Origin: Anaerosporobacter mobilis DSM 15930
GTDB lineage: Bacteria; Bacillota; Clostridia; Lachnospirales; Lachnospiraceae
Assembly: GCF_900142955.1 (NCBI RefSeq)
Contig: NZ_FRCP01000008.1
Location: 227,283-291,282 of the forward strand
Direction: 5' to 3'
Length of the DNA: 64,000 bases
A program made the translations under genes and the position numbers. The notes under the pieces were generated by a model. That model saw only the letters and a list, made by a program, of their open reading frames with translations, did not search any database and was not told the origin of the DNA. Shown here in pieces: positions 37,929 to 46,345 of this stretch. How positions within the stretch are numbered: the stretch's first letter is position 1; every line of letters starts with the position of its first letter.

Positions 37929-40739
37929 TTAGATTCGTCCAGTTTCCATGAATGCAGTACGATCATAGCGACCTGTTAATAGATATGGTACTACCTCATC
38001 AGCTTCCAATTTCTCTACTAAATTTAATTTATGTACTAGTAAACTGTTCTTAGAATATGCACCACCGATAATGGTATTGATTGGTAATTCTGCCCATGGG
38101 TCGTCCACACTTGATTTTAGATTCAATGCTGCAAGTCCTGGTTCCCATGACTGATAATTATACTCGCACTGATTCATCAACAAGGAAGCGTTTTTAAAAT
38201 GCGATACGCCCTCTTCATCTGGTTCACGGTCAATATGAAAATAAAAACCTCCTCCAAATGTCTGCTTTCCTGCTGCTGGGAACTGATAGAGCGCTGCTGT
38301 AAGAGGACTGTTGTATTCTCCTAATTTCATCGTTGCCTCTACAAGTTGTGTTCCTCTTCTAGTCACTCCCGCTGTTACTGTATCTCCATTTCTTCTAATA
38401 ACAAACTCTGCACCTAGCTTCTTTGGAATGCTTCCGTTATCACGACCACATTGCACTGCCATCTCAGCTCCGGGTCCTCCTAACACAAGTCCTACTGGAT
38501 ATAAACCAAGTGTCTTTCCATAAGTTGCATAAACACCTAATATAGCTTCATAGTAATCATCTGCAAAAGTAGGATTATTTACATGACAGACAGACAACGT
38601 AACTACTGGCATAGAAAATGGTTTCAATGGTGGAGGTAAAATTCTTGCAATTGCCGCTGGATCAGTTAAATAACTGATATAGATGCCTTCCTGATTATCC
38701 ATAAGCGAAACTTTACCAAAGTTTGCAAGCTCTTCTTTCCTAATTCGAAAACTTGGTATATGTTTCTCTACAAACAATTCACGTCCCACTTCATACCCTG
38801 TTCGTACTGCTGGTGCAATTGCTCCATCTTGTATAGCACTTCCTATTAGTTTTACAACCACTCCTTTTGCTTCTAACTCAGAAACTAAAGACTGATCAGG
38901 ACGATATCCAAGAGATAACACTACTGCATCCACAGATACCTTCTCTTCCATGTGTTCTTCTGGTTTTTCTAATATTACACAATCTTCATGAATCTCTTTT
39001 AATGCATATCCTAACATATATTGTACATCAGATTTGGCTAACCGTCCACAGACATCAGCAACATTGGTATGGTTTGCATTTGGTGCTACTTTCTCTTGCA
39101 TGTCAATCACTACAACTTGATTTTCATTCGTACAAAGATATTCTGCTGTTTCTAGCCCGGTAAGACCAGCACCAATTACCGCTACTTTTTTCCCTTGTAA
39201 CACAGCTTCTCCCGTTAATACATCTTCTACTGTATATACTGCGTTACCATGAACTCCTGGTATTTTATTAGGAATAATGGAAGTAGAACCTGTTGCAACA
39301 ATTACTGCATCTGGTTTATAAGACATAATCATATCTGCAGTAGCTTCTGTATTAAGTTTTACTTCTACTCCTAGTCTCTCAAATTCATTCTGATAATATT
39401 CAGCTATCCACTGCATACGTTCTTTTAATGGTGGTTTCTTAGCAAGATTTACGGTTCCTCCAAGTTCACCTTGGCGATCTATAAGTGTCACTTTTACTCC
39501 ACGTGAGGCAAGTGTCTGTGCTGCACACATTCCAGCAGGTCCACCGCCAACTACAACTGCAGTATGACCTTTTGTATCATGAATTAGATCTCCATATCTA
39601 CGTTCTTTGGCAAGTCTTGGATTCAAGGAACATTCAGGTGGTAATCCTGCCGCATTATATTGATTCAAACTCTCAAAACAACGTAGACAAGAAACACATC
39701 TGCGTATTTCCTTTTCTCTACCTTCCTGTACTTTTTTGCCCCAATTCTCATCAGCGAGCCAAGTTCTTCCCATGGATACAAAGTCTTCTACTCCATCTTC
39801 TAAGAACTTCTCTGCCACTGTAGGCTCTTTTATTGCAGAAACACCAATGACAGGAATATTTACATGGTTTTTAACTGCCATAATCATATCGCGTCTCCAA
39901 CCTTGTGGGAAAGAAATTGGTTCTACGCTAGTAATTCCTGTTTCATATAATCCACAACTGACATCAATAAAATCTATACCTATTTCTTCTAATGCCATGG
40001 CAATTTTAATACCATCTTGAATATGGATATACTCCTCTGTCACTCCTGTCTTTTCTAGAAACTCCTCTACACTAAGTCTTACACCAATAGGAAAGTCAGG
40101 ACCACATGCCTTACGAATCCCAACGATAATTTCTTGAATCATTCGTAGACGATTTTCAAAACTTCCACCATATTCATCTTCTCTTTTGTTCGTATATGGA
40201 GATAGAAATTGTTGTAACAAATATCCATGAGCTGCATGCAGTTCTACACCATCACAGCCTGCTTTTTGTACTCTGACTGCACCATCAATAAACTGACTAA
40301 TTAACTCTTTTACTTCTTCTGTCTTAAGCTCACGTGTTTCCTGTTTGAGATATTTACATGGAATTGGAGATGGTGCAACTACTGGCTGTCCACCAAGGAG
40401 TGCTGAAACTGTCTCACGTCCTGGATGATGCAACTGAATAAAAATCTTACTTCCGTGTTTATGTACTGCTTCTGCAAGTTTTGATAGTGGTTCAATATGT
40501 CTGTTTTTTGTAACTGATAACTGTCTCATAAGACCTGCACCATGTACATCATTTACACGGGTGATTTCTGGGATAATGAGTCCTGCACCACCAATAGCCC
40601 TCGCCTCATAGAAAGCGATCATATCCTCTGATGGTGTTCCATCAAGATTTGCAAGTCCACAGCCCATTGGAGACATGACCAAACGATTTTTAATGCCTAC
40701 CTTTCCTATTTTTCCTGGTTCAAACAATTTATTAAACAT
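37929..40739 (-). CDS. Enoate-reductase-type flavoprotein fused to an acetoacetate-decarboxylase domain
   Basis: 936 residues. Residues 1-335 are an old-yellow-enzyme TIM barrel (FMN; MSPMGCGLANLDG, FIQLHHPGRE, GVELHAAHGYLLQQFLSPYTN). CVSCLRC...C (about 345-370) binds a 4Fe-4S cluster. Two Rossmann folds follow: AVVVGGGPAGMCAA (FAD) and VAVIGAGLTGLETAEYL (NADH). To about residue 655 this is the 2-enoate reductase/BaiCD layout. Residues about 660-936 are an acetoacetate-decarboxylase fold with GRDNGSIPKKLG carrying the Schiff-base lysine pair (773/774). It should reduce an activated C=C bond and decarboxylate a beta-keto acid; the substrate is unknown. Divergent from a PucR-type regulator. Confidence 0.9.
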   Translation of the reverse strand: MFNKLFEPGKIGKVGIKNRLVMSPMGCGLANLDGTPSEDMIAFYEARAIGGAGLIIPEITRVNDVHGAGLMRQLSVTKNRHIEPLSKLAEAVHKHGSKIFIQLHHPGRETVSALLGGQPVVAPSPIPCKYLKQETRELKTEEVKELISQFIDGAVRVQKAGCDGVELHAAHGYLLQQFLSPYTNKREDEYGGSFENRLRMIQEIIVGIRKACGPDFPIGVRLSVEEFLEKTGVTEEYIHIQDGIKIAMALEEIGIDFIDVSCGLYETGITSVEPISFPQGWRRDMIMAVKNHVNIPVIGVSAIKEPTVAEKFLEDGVEDFVSMGRTWLADENWGKKVQEGREKEIRRCVSCLRCFESLNQYNAAGLPPECSLNPRLAKERRYGDLIHDTKGHTAVVVGGGPAGMCAAQTLASRGVKVTLIDRQGELGGTVNLAKKPPLKERMQWIAEYYQNEFERLGVEVKLNTEATADMIMSYKPDAVIVATGSTSIIPNKIPGVHGNAVYTVEDVLTGEAVLQGKKVAVIGAGLTGLETAEYLCTNENQVVVIDMQEKVAPNANHTNVADVCGRLAKSDVQYMLGYALKEIHEDCVILEKPEEHMEEKVSVDAVVLSLGYRPDQSLVSELEAKGVVVKLIGSAIQDGAIAPAVRTGYEVGRELFVEKHIPSFRIRKEELANFGKVSLMDNQEGIYISYLTDPAAIARILPPPLKPFSMPVVTLSVCHVNNPTFADDYYEAILGVYATYGKTLGLYPVGLVLGGPGAEMAVQCGRDNGSIPKKLGAEFVIRRNGDTVTAGVTRRGTQLVEATMKLGEYNSPLTAALYQFPAAGKQTFGGGFYFHIDREPDEEGVSHFKNASLLMNQCEYNYQSWEPGLAALNLKSSVDDPWAELPINTIIGGAYSKNSLLVHKLNLVEKLEADEVVPYLLTGRYDRTAFMETGRI

Positions 40740-40837
40740 TTTCTCCTCCTTATTTAACGGAATACTCTTCTGTTTTTATGTCCTTAGAATACACTGAAAC
40801 ACCTAATTTTACAATGTGTATGATGAATGATAAAAAT

Positions 40838-40866
40838 TTGACAATTTGTTTACTATGCACTATAGT
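40838..40866 (+). promoter_or_regulatory. Promoter of the PucR-type regulator
   Basis: TTGACA (40838-40843), 17-bp spacer, TATAGT (40861-40866), 44 bp before the ATG. It lies in the 170-bp divergent region with the fusion gene, so regulator binding here could control both. Confidence 0.65.
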
Positions 40867-40909
40867 AATAATATCACAACAACATTTTTGTTAATAATGA
40901 GGAAAAAAT

Positions 40910-42541
40910 ATGACCTTTTCAAAATTAGTAGAAATACTGTCGAACGACTATAGGATAGACATTTTATCCCAAGGAGAGGACTTCGAGATACAAGATATTG
41001 CTTTGATTGACAACAAACATGATAAACGTAAGAGCACCCTTTATTTTGGTTACGTTAAACAATTACAAGACGGAATTCCTCTTCCATCGCAATGTATTCT
41101 CGCACATATGGACAAGTCTATGCTCTTAACCAATGGGGTAAATGCTTCCTCTATAGAAAATCTTACTGTAACGGAGAACTTTGATTTAATAGAGAGCCTT
41201 GATTTAGCAGAAAACCTTACTCTAGCAGAAAACCTTGCTTCAGTGGAAAACCTTGCTTTAGTAGAAGAATCTTCTTTGTTTACCTTATTTAACGAAGCAA
41301 AAATATTGATTGAAACCACCTACAGTAAAGGACTTTTTGAGGAACTTACTGCCCTTGCAGATCAGACAAATAGTATTGAAACCGTTTTAGATGCCGCGTC
41401 TGTAAGATTAGGGAATTCTTTGCTTTTTTGTGATATGAATTTCAAAATCATCGCCAGTTCTAGCTCTATCCCCGTCCTTGACCCTCTTTGGAAGGAAAAT
41501 ATAAAGCAAGGTTACTGTTCTTATGAATTTATAAAAGAAGTGAAAGAACTGGATTCGATTAAGAATGCCGCCCCAACTACATCTGCTGTAGAAGTTACCT
41601 GCTCTGTATCTCCCTATCGCAAATTAAGTAGTAAGGTTTTTCATAATAGAATGCAAGTTGGTTTTCTATTGATGATAGAGAGTGAGAATAAATTTCTTCC
41701 CTATCATTATGAAATGCTCAGTACAGTGAGTCATATTATCAGTTATACCATTGCTTACTATAGGTCAGATCTCTTTGAAGAAAGTAGTTTGTATCAACAA
41801 TTACTATATGACCTACTGATTGGAGCCCCTTCTAAGGACCTGCTACCAAGACTTACAGAACTTCATTTCCCTGATAACATGTTAGTACTATTTATTCGGC
41901 CTACAAGATTTCTAGGACGCGAATACTTAAAAAAGTTTGTACATCTAAGTTTGAAGATGCAGTTACCGGGAGCACATGTTACATATCATAAAAACGGGAT
42001 TGTTGCAATGATTCCATTAAAAGAACATGCAAAAACAGATTACGAACTACTTGACATATTAAAAGACTTCACAGAAAAAGAACATGTACGAATAGGTATC
42101 AGTAATCCTTTCTCTAACATAGAGAACTTTGCCAGTCACTACGAACAAGCATATGTAGCCTTAGAACTTGGGCAAAAATTAAACCCAGAGGAATTCATTT
42201 GCCGTTATCTTGATTACCAAGTTTACGATTTGTTCTCTGAGGTAAAGAATCCAGATTTATTAGGACGGTTTTGCCATCCATGCTTAGTAACTCTTAGGCA
42301 ATATGATCATCAGAATAACACACAACTGTACGAAACTCTATGTATATACCTAGACAAGGGATGCAGCATTAAATTGACTTCAGAAAGCCTTTATATTCAT
42401 CGTAATTCTTTAGTCTATCGCTTAAATCGTATTATAGAACTATGTGATATTAACCTTGAAGATGTTAATACACTCTTCCTACTTCGTCTGTCTTTTCTAA
42501 TTGATCGCTATAACGGGTTGAATGCGCTTAAGACTTGGTAA
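40910..42541 (+). CDS. PucR-type transcriptional regulator with an internal hexapeptide repeat
   Basis: 543 residues. The C-terminal helix-turn-helix (about 475-535: LYIHRNSLVYRLNRIIELC) is the PucR/CdaR HTH_30 domain, preceded by a GGDEF-like region with HVRIGISNPFSNIENFASHYEQAYVALEL. A GAF-like middle section follows residue 130. Residues 83-124 consist of six to seven copies of a six-residue unit (xENLxx), encoded by an 18-bp tandem repeat at 41156-41281. Family members activate catabolic genes when a metabolite binds; the divergent flavoprotein-decarboxylase gene is the obvious target. Confidence 0.87.
   Translation: MTFSKLVEILSNDYRIDILSQGEDFEIQDIALIDNKHDKRKSTLYFGYVKQLQDGIPLPSQCILAHMDKSMLLTNGVNASSIENLTVTENFDLIESLDLAENLTLAENLASVENLALVEESSLFTLFNEAKILIETTYSKGLFEELTALADQTNSIETVLDAASVRLGNSLLFCDMNFKIIASSSSIPVLDPLWKENIKQGYCSYEFIKEVKELDSIKNAAPTTSAVEVTCSVSPYRKLSSKVFHNRMQVGFLLMIESENKFLPYHYEMLSTVSHIISYTIAYYRSDLFEESSLYQQLLYDLLIGAPSKDLLPRLTELHFPDNMLVLFIRPTRFLGREYLKKFVHLSLKMQLPGAHVTYHKNGIVAMIPLKEHAKTDYELLDILKDFTEKEHVRIGISNPFSNIENFASHYEQAYVALELGQKLNPEEFICRYLDYQVYDLFSEVKNPDLLGRFCHPCLVTLRQYDHQNNTQLYETLCIYLDKGCSIKLTSESLYIHRNSLVYRLNRIIELCDINLEDVNTLFLLRLSFLIDRYNGLNALKTW
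41156..41281 (+). repeat. 18-bp tandem repeat inside the PucR-type gene
   Basis: Seven units of 18 bp start at 41156, 41174, 41192, 41210, 41228, 41246 and 41264. Central units are nearly identical (GCAGAAAACCTTACTCTA type); edge units have diverged. In-frame, so copy change alters linker length without a frameshift. Confidence 0.85.
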
Positions 42542-43132
42542 TCGAATATGTATTGTTTAGCCTTACTCCTTCTAAGTTTACCTAGTAGTTATCACTACTA
42601 GGTTTCTATTGGTTTCTCACATCTTACTCTTATATTCCTATACGTAATGGGTATAAGATGTGAGACCTCCCCCAGTTAAGTACAAACTCTTCCTCACCAT
42701 CTATTCTCCATATTTACAAGTCATAATTATCACTTGTAAGTGTCTGCTTTACTAGGCGGTTATAAGAAATTATTTATAAATTCTCAAAATTTTTTCGCTG
42801 TATACGAGTAAAGCAACAGAGTAAAAGAGCACAAAAAAATTTCAAAAATTTGTTAAATATAATGGTTACATTTATAACTAAAATGAAATTGTGCCCAAAT
42901 TGTCGTTGCTTATTGGCTATTTTATGTAATAATTAATGAGAGTAAGTATAAGTAAGTATTTACAAACCCAATAATTTGTGTTAATCTGGAGTCCATATTT
43001 ATCCATAATAGGTTAAATATGTATTTTTATTTTTAAATGAAATTAATAAGCAATTACGAAAAATGATTAAATATAATTAATTGTATCATTGACTCATTAT
43101 TGCTAATTAAGTTCGAAGAAAGGAGACAAAAT
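42542..43132. other. Long intergenic region with two hairpins
   Basis: A terminator hairpin CCTAGTAG/CTACTAGG (42581-42602) and a second, GGTTTCTCACATCTTA / TAAGATGTGAGACC (42611-42667), end the PucR transcript. The remaining 460 bp are very AT-rich and lead into the GAF-ThDP-SDR operon. I see no RNA gene or ORF there with support. Confidence 0.55.
42581..42667 (+). terminator. Tandem hairpins after the PucR-type gene
   Basis: Hairpin 1 has an 8-bp stem CCTAGTAG/CTACTAGG followed by TTTCTATT. Hairpin 2 has arms GGTTTCTCACATCTTA and TAAGATGTGAGACC. Confidence 0.65.
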
Positions 43133-43567
43133 ATGGATAAACAAATTTTAGCAAATTTATTTCAAAAAATTTCTGATATAACAAAAGTCATGGATATAGG
43201 TTACCATCATATTGTAGACGGTCATTTAAGTCCTGTTTATAAAACACAAACTGATGTTTTAGGAATTGAAAAATGGATAACTGTACATGGACAAAACCCT
43301 GTCTATGTAAAAGATACCTATATATTAAAAGAAATTACAGAGAAAAAGCAACCGGTCGAAATCTATGATATAGATAATGATAGTAGATCAGCTGATGCTT
43401 TTTTTCTTTTTGGACTTAAGAGCATTATGATAATTCCTGTGGTCAGAGATGATGAAGTAAATGCAATCATTTGCATTGCCTCTATTGGAAAACTTCATCA
43501 ATTTACAGATGAAGAAATAAAAGTGTGCTGTGACTTAGCAGATGAATATCTGCAAGAACAATATTAA
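43133..43567 (+). CDS. GAF-domain protein
   Basis: The ATG at 43133 has a strong AGGAGA site; 144 residues. It folds as one small sensory domain: the segment SIMIIPVVRDDEVNAIICIASIGKLHQFTDEEI is the typical GAF core, ending in a helix. No output domain is present, so it may sense a ligand for a partner or bind a small molecule itself. First gene of an operon with a ThDP enzyme (15 bp gap) and an SDR. Confidence 0.75.
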   Translation: MDKQILANLFQKISDITKVMDIGYHHIVDGHLSPVYKTQTDVLGIEKWITVHGQNPVYVKDTYILKEITEKKQPVEIYDIDNDSRSADAFFLFGLKSIMIIPVVRDDEVNAIICIASIGKLHQFTDEEIKVCCDLADEYLQEQY

Positions 43568-43582
43568 TCTAAGGAGCAAAAG

Positions 43583-45208
43583 ATGAGATTTGCAAACGCA
43601 ATATTAGAATACATTAAATCTGCAAATGTTGATTATTTATTTGGCATTCCTGCAGGTACCATCAGTCCTCTAGTGGATGCCCTAAACGATGTAGATATTA
43701 AACCAATCGTTTTTAAAAATGAGGGTGGAGCTGCTTATTCTGCAGCTAGATATGCAAGTGTGAGTGGAAAAATGGCGTTGTTATTGGGTGCCGGTGGCGT
43801 TGGTGCTAATAATATGCTTAATGGTATTGCAGATGCATACAGAACTAAAGCACCCGTTTTAGTAATTACAGGTTATGTTCATAGATGGCAAATTGGTAAA
43901 GGTGCAATACAGGAGTTAAATACCGAAGATATCCTAAAACCAGTCACCAAATACAGTAAAACAATTCTAAAAGAAGAAGATGTTATGAAAGAACTTGCTT
44001 ATGCTATCAAACTTGCTAATACCGTTCCAAAAGGACCTGTACATTTATCTATTCCAATTGACATCCAACTGAATCAATTTGAAGGTGAAATACCTGTATA
44101 TGAATCTGTAATTACACTAGAAAAAGAATATACTCCGATTCCTAAAGAAGCTTATGAAATTATTGATAATGCAAAAAGAGGCTTAATTTTAGTCGGTAAA
44201 GGTGCACGAGGATTTTCAAAATCTATAATGGAATTAAGTATGCATTTACAATGGTCAATCGTAACTACTCCAGAGGGTAAAGGTGTTATTCCAGCCGAAT
44301 TTGTTTTTAATCTTGGAAACTACGGTTTTGCAAGCACAGAGGCTGCTAATGCCTATGTTACTAATACTAATACAGATTGCTTATTAGTAATGGGATCCAG
44401 TTTGGGTGAAAATGCAACTAGTAATTTTAGTAAAGCCTTGATAAAAGGAAAAAAAGTCATTCATATAGATTTCGACGCAAAAGAATTAGGTAAGGTTTAT
44501 ACAACAGATGTAACTATCTGTATGGATTTAAAATATGCATTACCACAACTTCTTAAGAATACAAAAGCTGTAGGGGATATTGGTTTTATAAAACCAGTCA
44601 TTAATCAACCAATACTTAAAACTAATACCGGTCTAAGCTTAAAAGAATTCATGGAAAAGCTTCCAGAATATATGCCAAAAGAGACTTACTATATGGCAGA
44701 TATGGGAGAATTCATGAACTTTGTTTTTAAATATCTTCATATACCTGCAGAAGGTGATTTCGAAACGAATCTAAATTATGCAGCCATGGGTTGCGCTATT
44801 GGTGGCGCAGTTGGTGTTCATGTTGCTAACACTGGTAAAAAAATAGCCGTTATTGCAGGAGATGGCGACTTCTTTATGAATGGTATGGAGATATTAACAG
44901 CAAAAGAATTCCACTATCCAATCATATATTTTATTGTTAATAATGCCATGTTAGGATTTGTTGACCACGGACATCAGTTCCTATTTAACAGAGTAGTATC
45001 AGAATTTAAGCAAGAAAGAATTAGCATTGCAAATATGCTTGCACCATGTGGCATCAGAACAATGGAAATCAATGATATTAAACAAATGTCGGGTATTACA
45101 GAATTATTAAAGGATTTAGATGGACCAGCTGTAATTGAATTAATTACTGACGGAAGTGAAGCCTCACCTAATGGTGACAGATTAAAAGCATTATCAAAAC
45201 AAGACTAA
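43583..45208 (+). CDS. Thiamine-diphosphate-dependent enzyme, acetolactate-synthase/decarboxylase superfamily
   Basis: 541 residues with three domains: N-terminal pyrimidine-binding domain with the catalytic Glu47 (FKNEGGAAYSAARYA), a central Rossmann-like domain (about 190-330), and a C-terminal pyrophosphate domain whose GDGDFF...VNN is the ThDP-Mg motif. It resembles acetolactate synthase and benzoylformate decarboxylase but belongs to no branch I can name, and no regulatory subunit (ilvN) is present. The product may be an acyloin or aldehyde, with the next SDR acting on it. Confidence 0.85.
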   Translation: MRFANAILEYIKSANVDYLFGIPAGTISPLVDALNDVDIKPIVFKNEGGAAYSAARYASVSGKMALLLGAGGVGANNMLNGIADAYRTKAPVLVITGYVHRWQIGKGAIQELNTEDILKPVTKYSKTILKEEDVMKELAYAIKLANTVPKGPVHLSIPIDIQLNQFEGEIPVYESVITLEKEYTPIPKEAYEIIDNAKRGLILVGKGARGFSKSIMELSMHLQWSIVTTPEGKGVIPAEFVFNLGNYGFASTEAANAYVTNTNTDCLLVMGSSLGENATSNFSKALIKGKKVIHIDFDAKELGKVYTTDVTICMDLKYALPQLLKNTKAVGDIGFIKPVINQPILKTNTGLSLKEFMEKLPEYMPKETYYMADMGEFMNFVFKYLHIPAEGDFETNLNYAAMGCAIGGAVGVHVANTGKKIAVIAGDGDFFMNGMEILTAKEFHYPIIYFIVNNAMLGFVDHGHQFLFNRVVSEFKQERISIANMLAPCGIRTMEINDIKQMSGITELLKDLDGPAVIELITDGSEASPNGDRLKALSKQD

Positions 45209-45220
45209 AGGAGTAAAAGC

Positions 45221-45958
45221 ATGTTAGAAAAAAAAATAGCATTAGTAACAGGAGCTTCAAGAGGGATTGGTAGAGCAATCGCATTGAAATTAGCAGAAGA
45301 AGGAGCAGACGTTTTAGTTAATTATGTAAACAATGAAGCTGCAGCTAATAAGGTAGTAGAAGAAATAACTGGACTTGGAAGAAAAGCTTATGCATTTAAA
45401 TGTGATATTGCTAAAAAAGATGAACTAGAACAAATGGTTGAATATACTATCGAAAAATTTGGTAAGATTGATATTCTTATTAATAATGCTGGTATCGTTA
45501 AATATGGAACAATTACAGATATGAATCCTACTGATTGGAACGATGTAGTTAACACTAATTTATCTGGATTATTTAATTTATGTCAATTAGTTACTCCTTA
45601 TATGATTAAACAAAACTACGGAAAAATAGTTAATGTCAGTTCTCTATCTGCTATAAAGAATCTTCCTGCTTCTTATGCATATTCGGCTACCAAAGCAGGT
45701 GTTTCCGCATTTACACGTGTACTAAGTACTGAATTAATTGGCAATAACATTAGTGTAAATGCTATTGCACCAGGAGTTATAAAAACAGATATGTTAGAAT
45801 CTTTAGGAGATGCAAAAGATTTTTATGAACAATCAATTCCAGCTAAAAGATTCTGCGAAGCCAGTGAAGTTGCTGAATTAGCATATTTTTTATGCCAAGA
45901 TATCTCTAGATATATAGTTGGACAAACAATCGTTATTGATGGTGGATTATCTTTATAG
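45221..45958 (+). CDS. Short-chain dehydrogenase/reductase, FabG-like
   Basis: 245 residues, TGASRGIG (about 10-17), NNAGIVKYG, Ser in NVSSLSAI, YSATK, and C-terminal GQTIVIDGGLSL. It follows the ThDP gene by 12 bp with an AAAGGAG site, so it is cotranscribed. Reduction of the carbonyl product of the ThDP enzyme, or a stereospecific acyloin reductase role, is a reasonable inference from context. A fatty-acid role is less likely outside a fab cluster. Confidence 0.88.
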   Translation: MLEKKIALVTGASRGIGRAIALKLAEEGADVLVNYVNNEAAANKVVEEITGLGRKAYAFKCDIAKKDELEQMVEYTIEKFGKIDILINNAGIVKYGTITDMNPTDWNDVVNTNLSGLFNLCQLVTPYMIKQNYGKIVNVSSLSAIKNLPASYAYSATKAGVSAFTRVLSTELIGNNISVNAIAPGVIKTDMLESLGDAKDFYEQSIPAKRFCEASEVAELAYFLCQDISRYIVGQTIVIDGGLSL

Positions 45959-46009
45959 TACAATAATTTACTTAATATTTCATTTATGGTAATTTGTGCA
46001 TTTTTTTAT

Positions 46010-46037
46010 TTGACTTTAAATTATTATAGTGTATAAT
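46010..46037 (+). promoter_or_regulatory. Promoter upstream of the c-di-GMP riboswitch
   Basis: TTGACT (46010-46015), 16-bp spacer, TATAAT (46032-46037). Starts the leader that holds the riboswitch. Confidence 0.6.
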
Positions 46038-46187
46038 CAGATTAGACAAAAAAAGACATAAATCAACATTTTTGATTCTTATCAAACAATGGACTAGCAC
46101 AAATGTTAATTAAATAGTTTTTAATTTTATGATCTAGTATTGAAATTATAACATTTTCGTTGCAGTTAATGGAGGAATCATAATCAA

Positions 46188-46280
46188 AACTTAAAAGGCA
46201 AACCTATTGAAAAATAGGGACGCAAAGCTACGAGTCTAAGGGTATTACCTATGATAGTCGGGTCGCAGTAGTTGGCGCAG
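46188..46280 (+). promoter_or_regulatory. c-di-GMP-I (GEMM) riboswitch
   Basis: The aptamer has the characteristic GGCAAACC, a P2 helix CTATT-GAAA-AATAG with a GNRA tetraloop, GGACGCAAAGCTACGAGTCTAAGG, and ATGATAGTCGGGTCGC. This matches the GEMM-I consensus closely. It is followed at once by a terminator that can exchange with the closing helix, so c-di-GMP controls transcription of the chemoreceptor gene. The sign (on or off) cannot be fixed by eye. Confidence 0.92.
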
Positions 46281-46314
46281 CCGTTAGTGGTAAACTACTG
46301 CTGCTATTTTTTTT
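46265..46314 (+). terminator. Riboswitch expression-platform terminator
   Basis: GCAGTAGTT (46265-46273) pairs with AACTACTGC (46293-46301), then a T8 run. The left arm overlaps the 3' side of the aptamer closing helix, giving a direct switch. Confidence 0.8.
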
Positions 46315-46345
46315 ACCAAATTTTCCAAATCAGGAGGTACTGCAA

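Noticed and set aside
38311..40020. Several plus-strand ORFs opposite the flavoprotein-decarboxylase fusion
   Set aside because: Overlap conserved catalytic motifs on the minus strand and show no independent features.
41156..41281. Possible CRISPR-like array
   Set aside because: Units are contiguous 18-bp coding repeats without spacers. I saw no CRISPR array or cas gene in the window.
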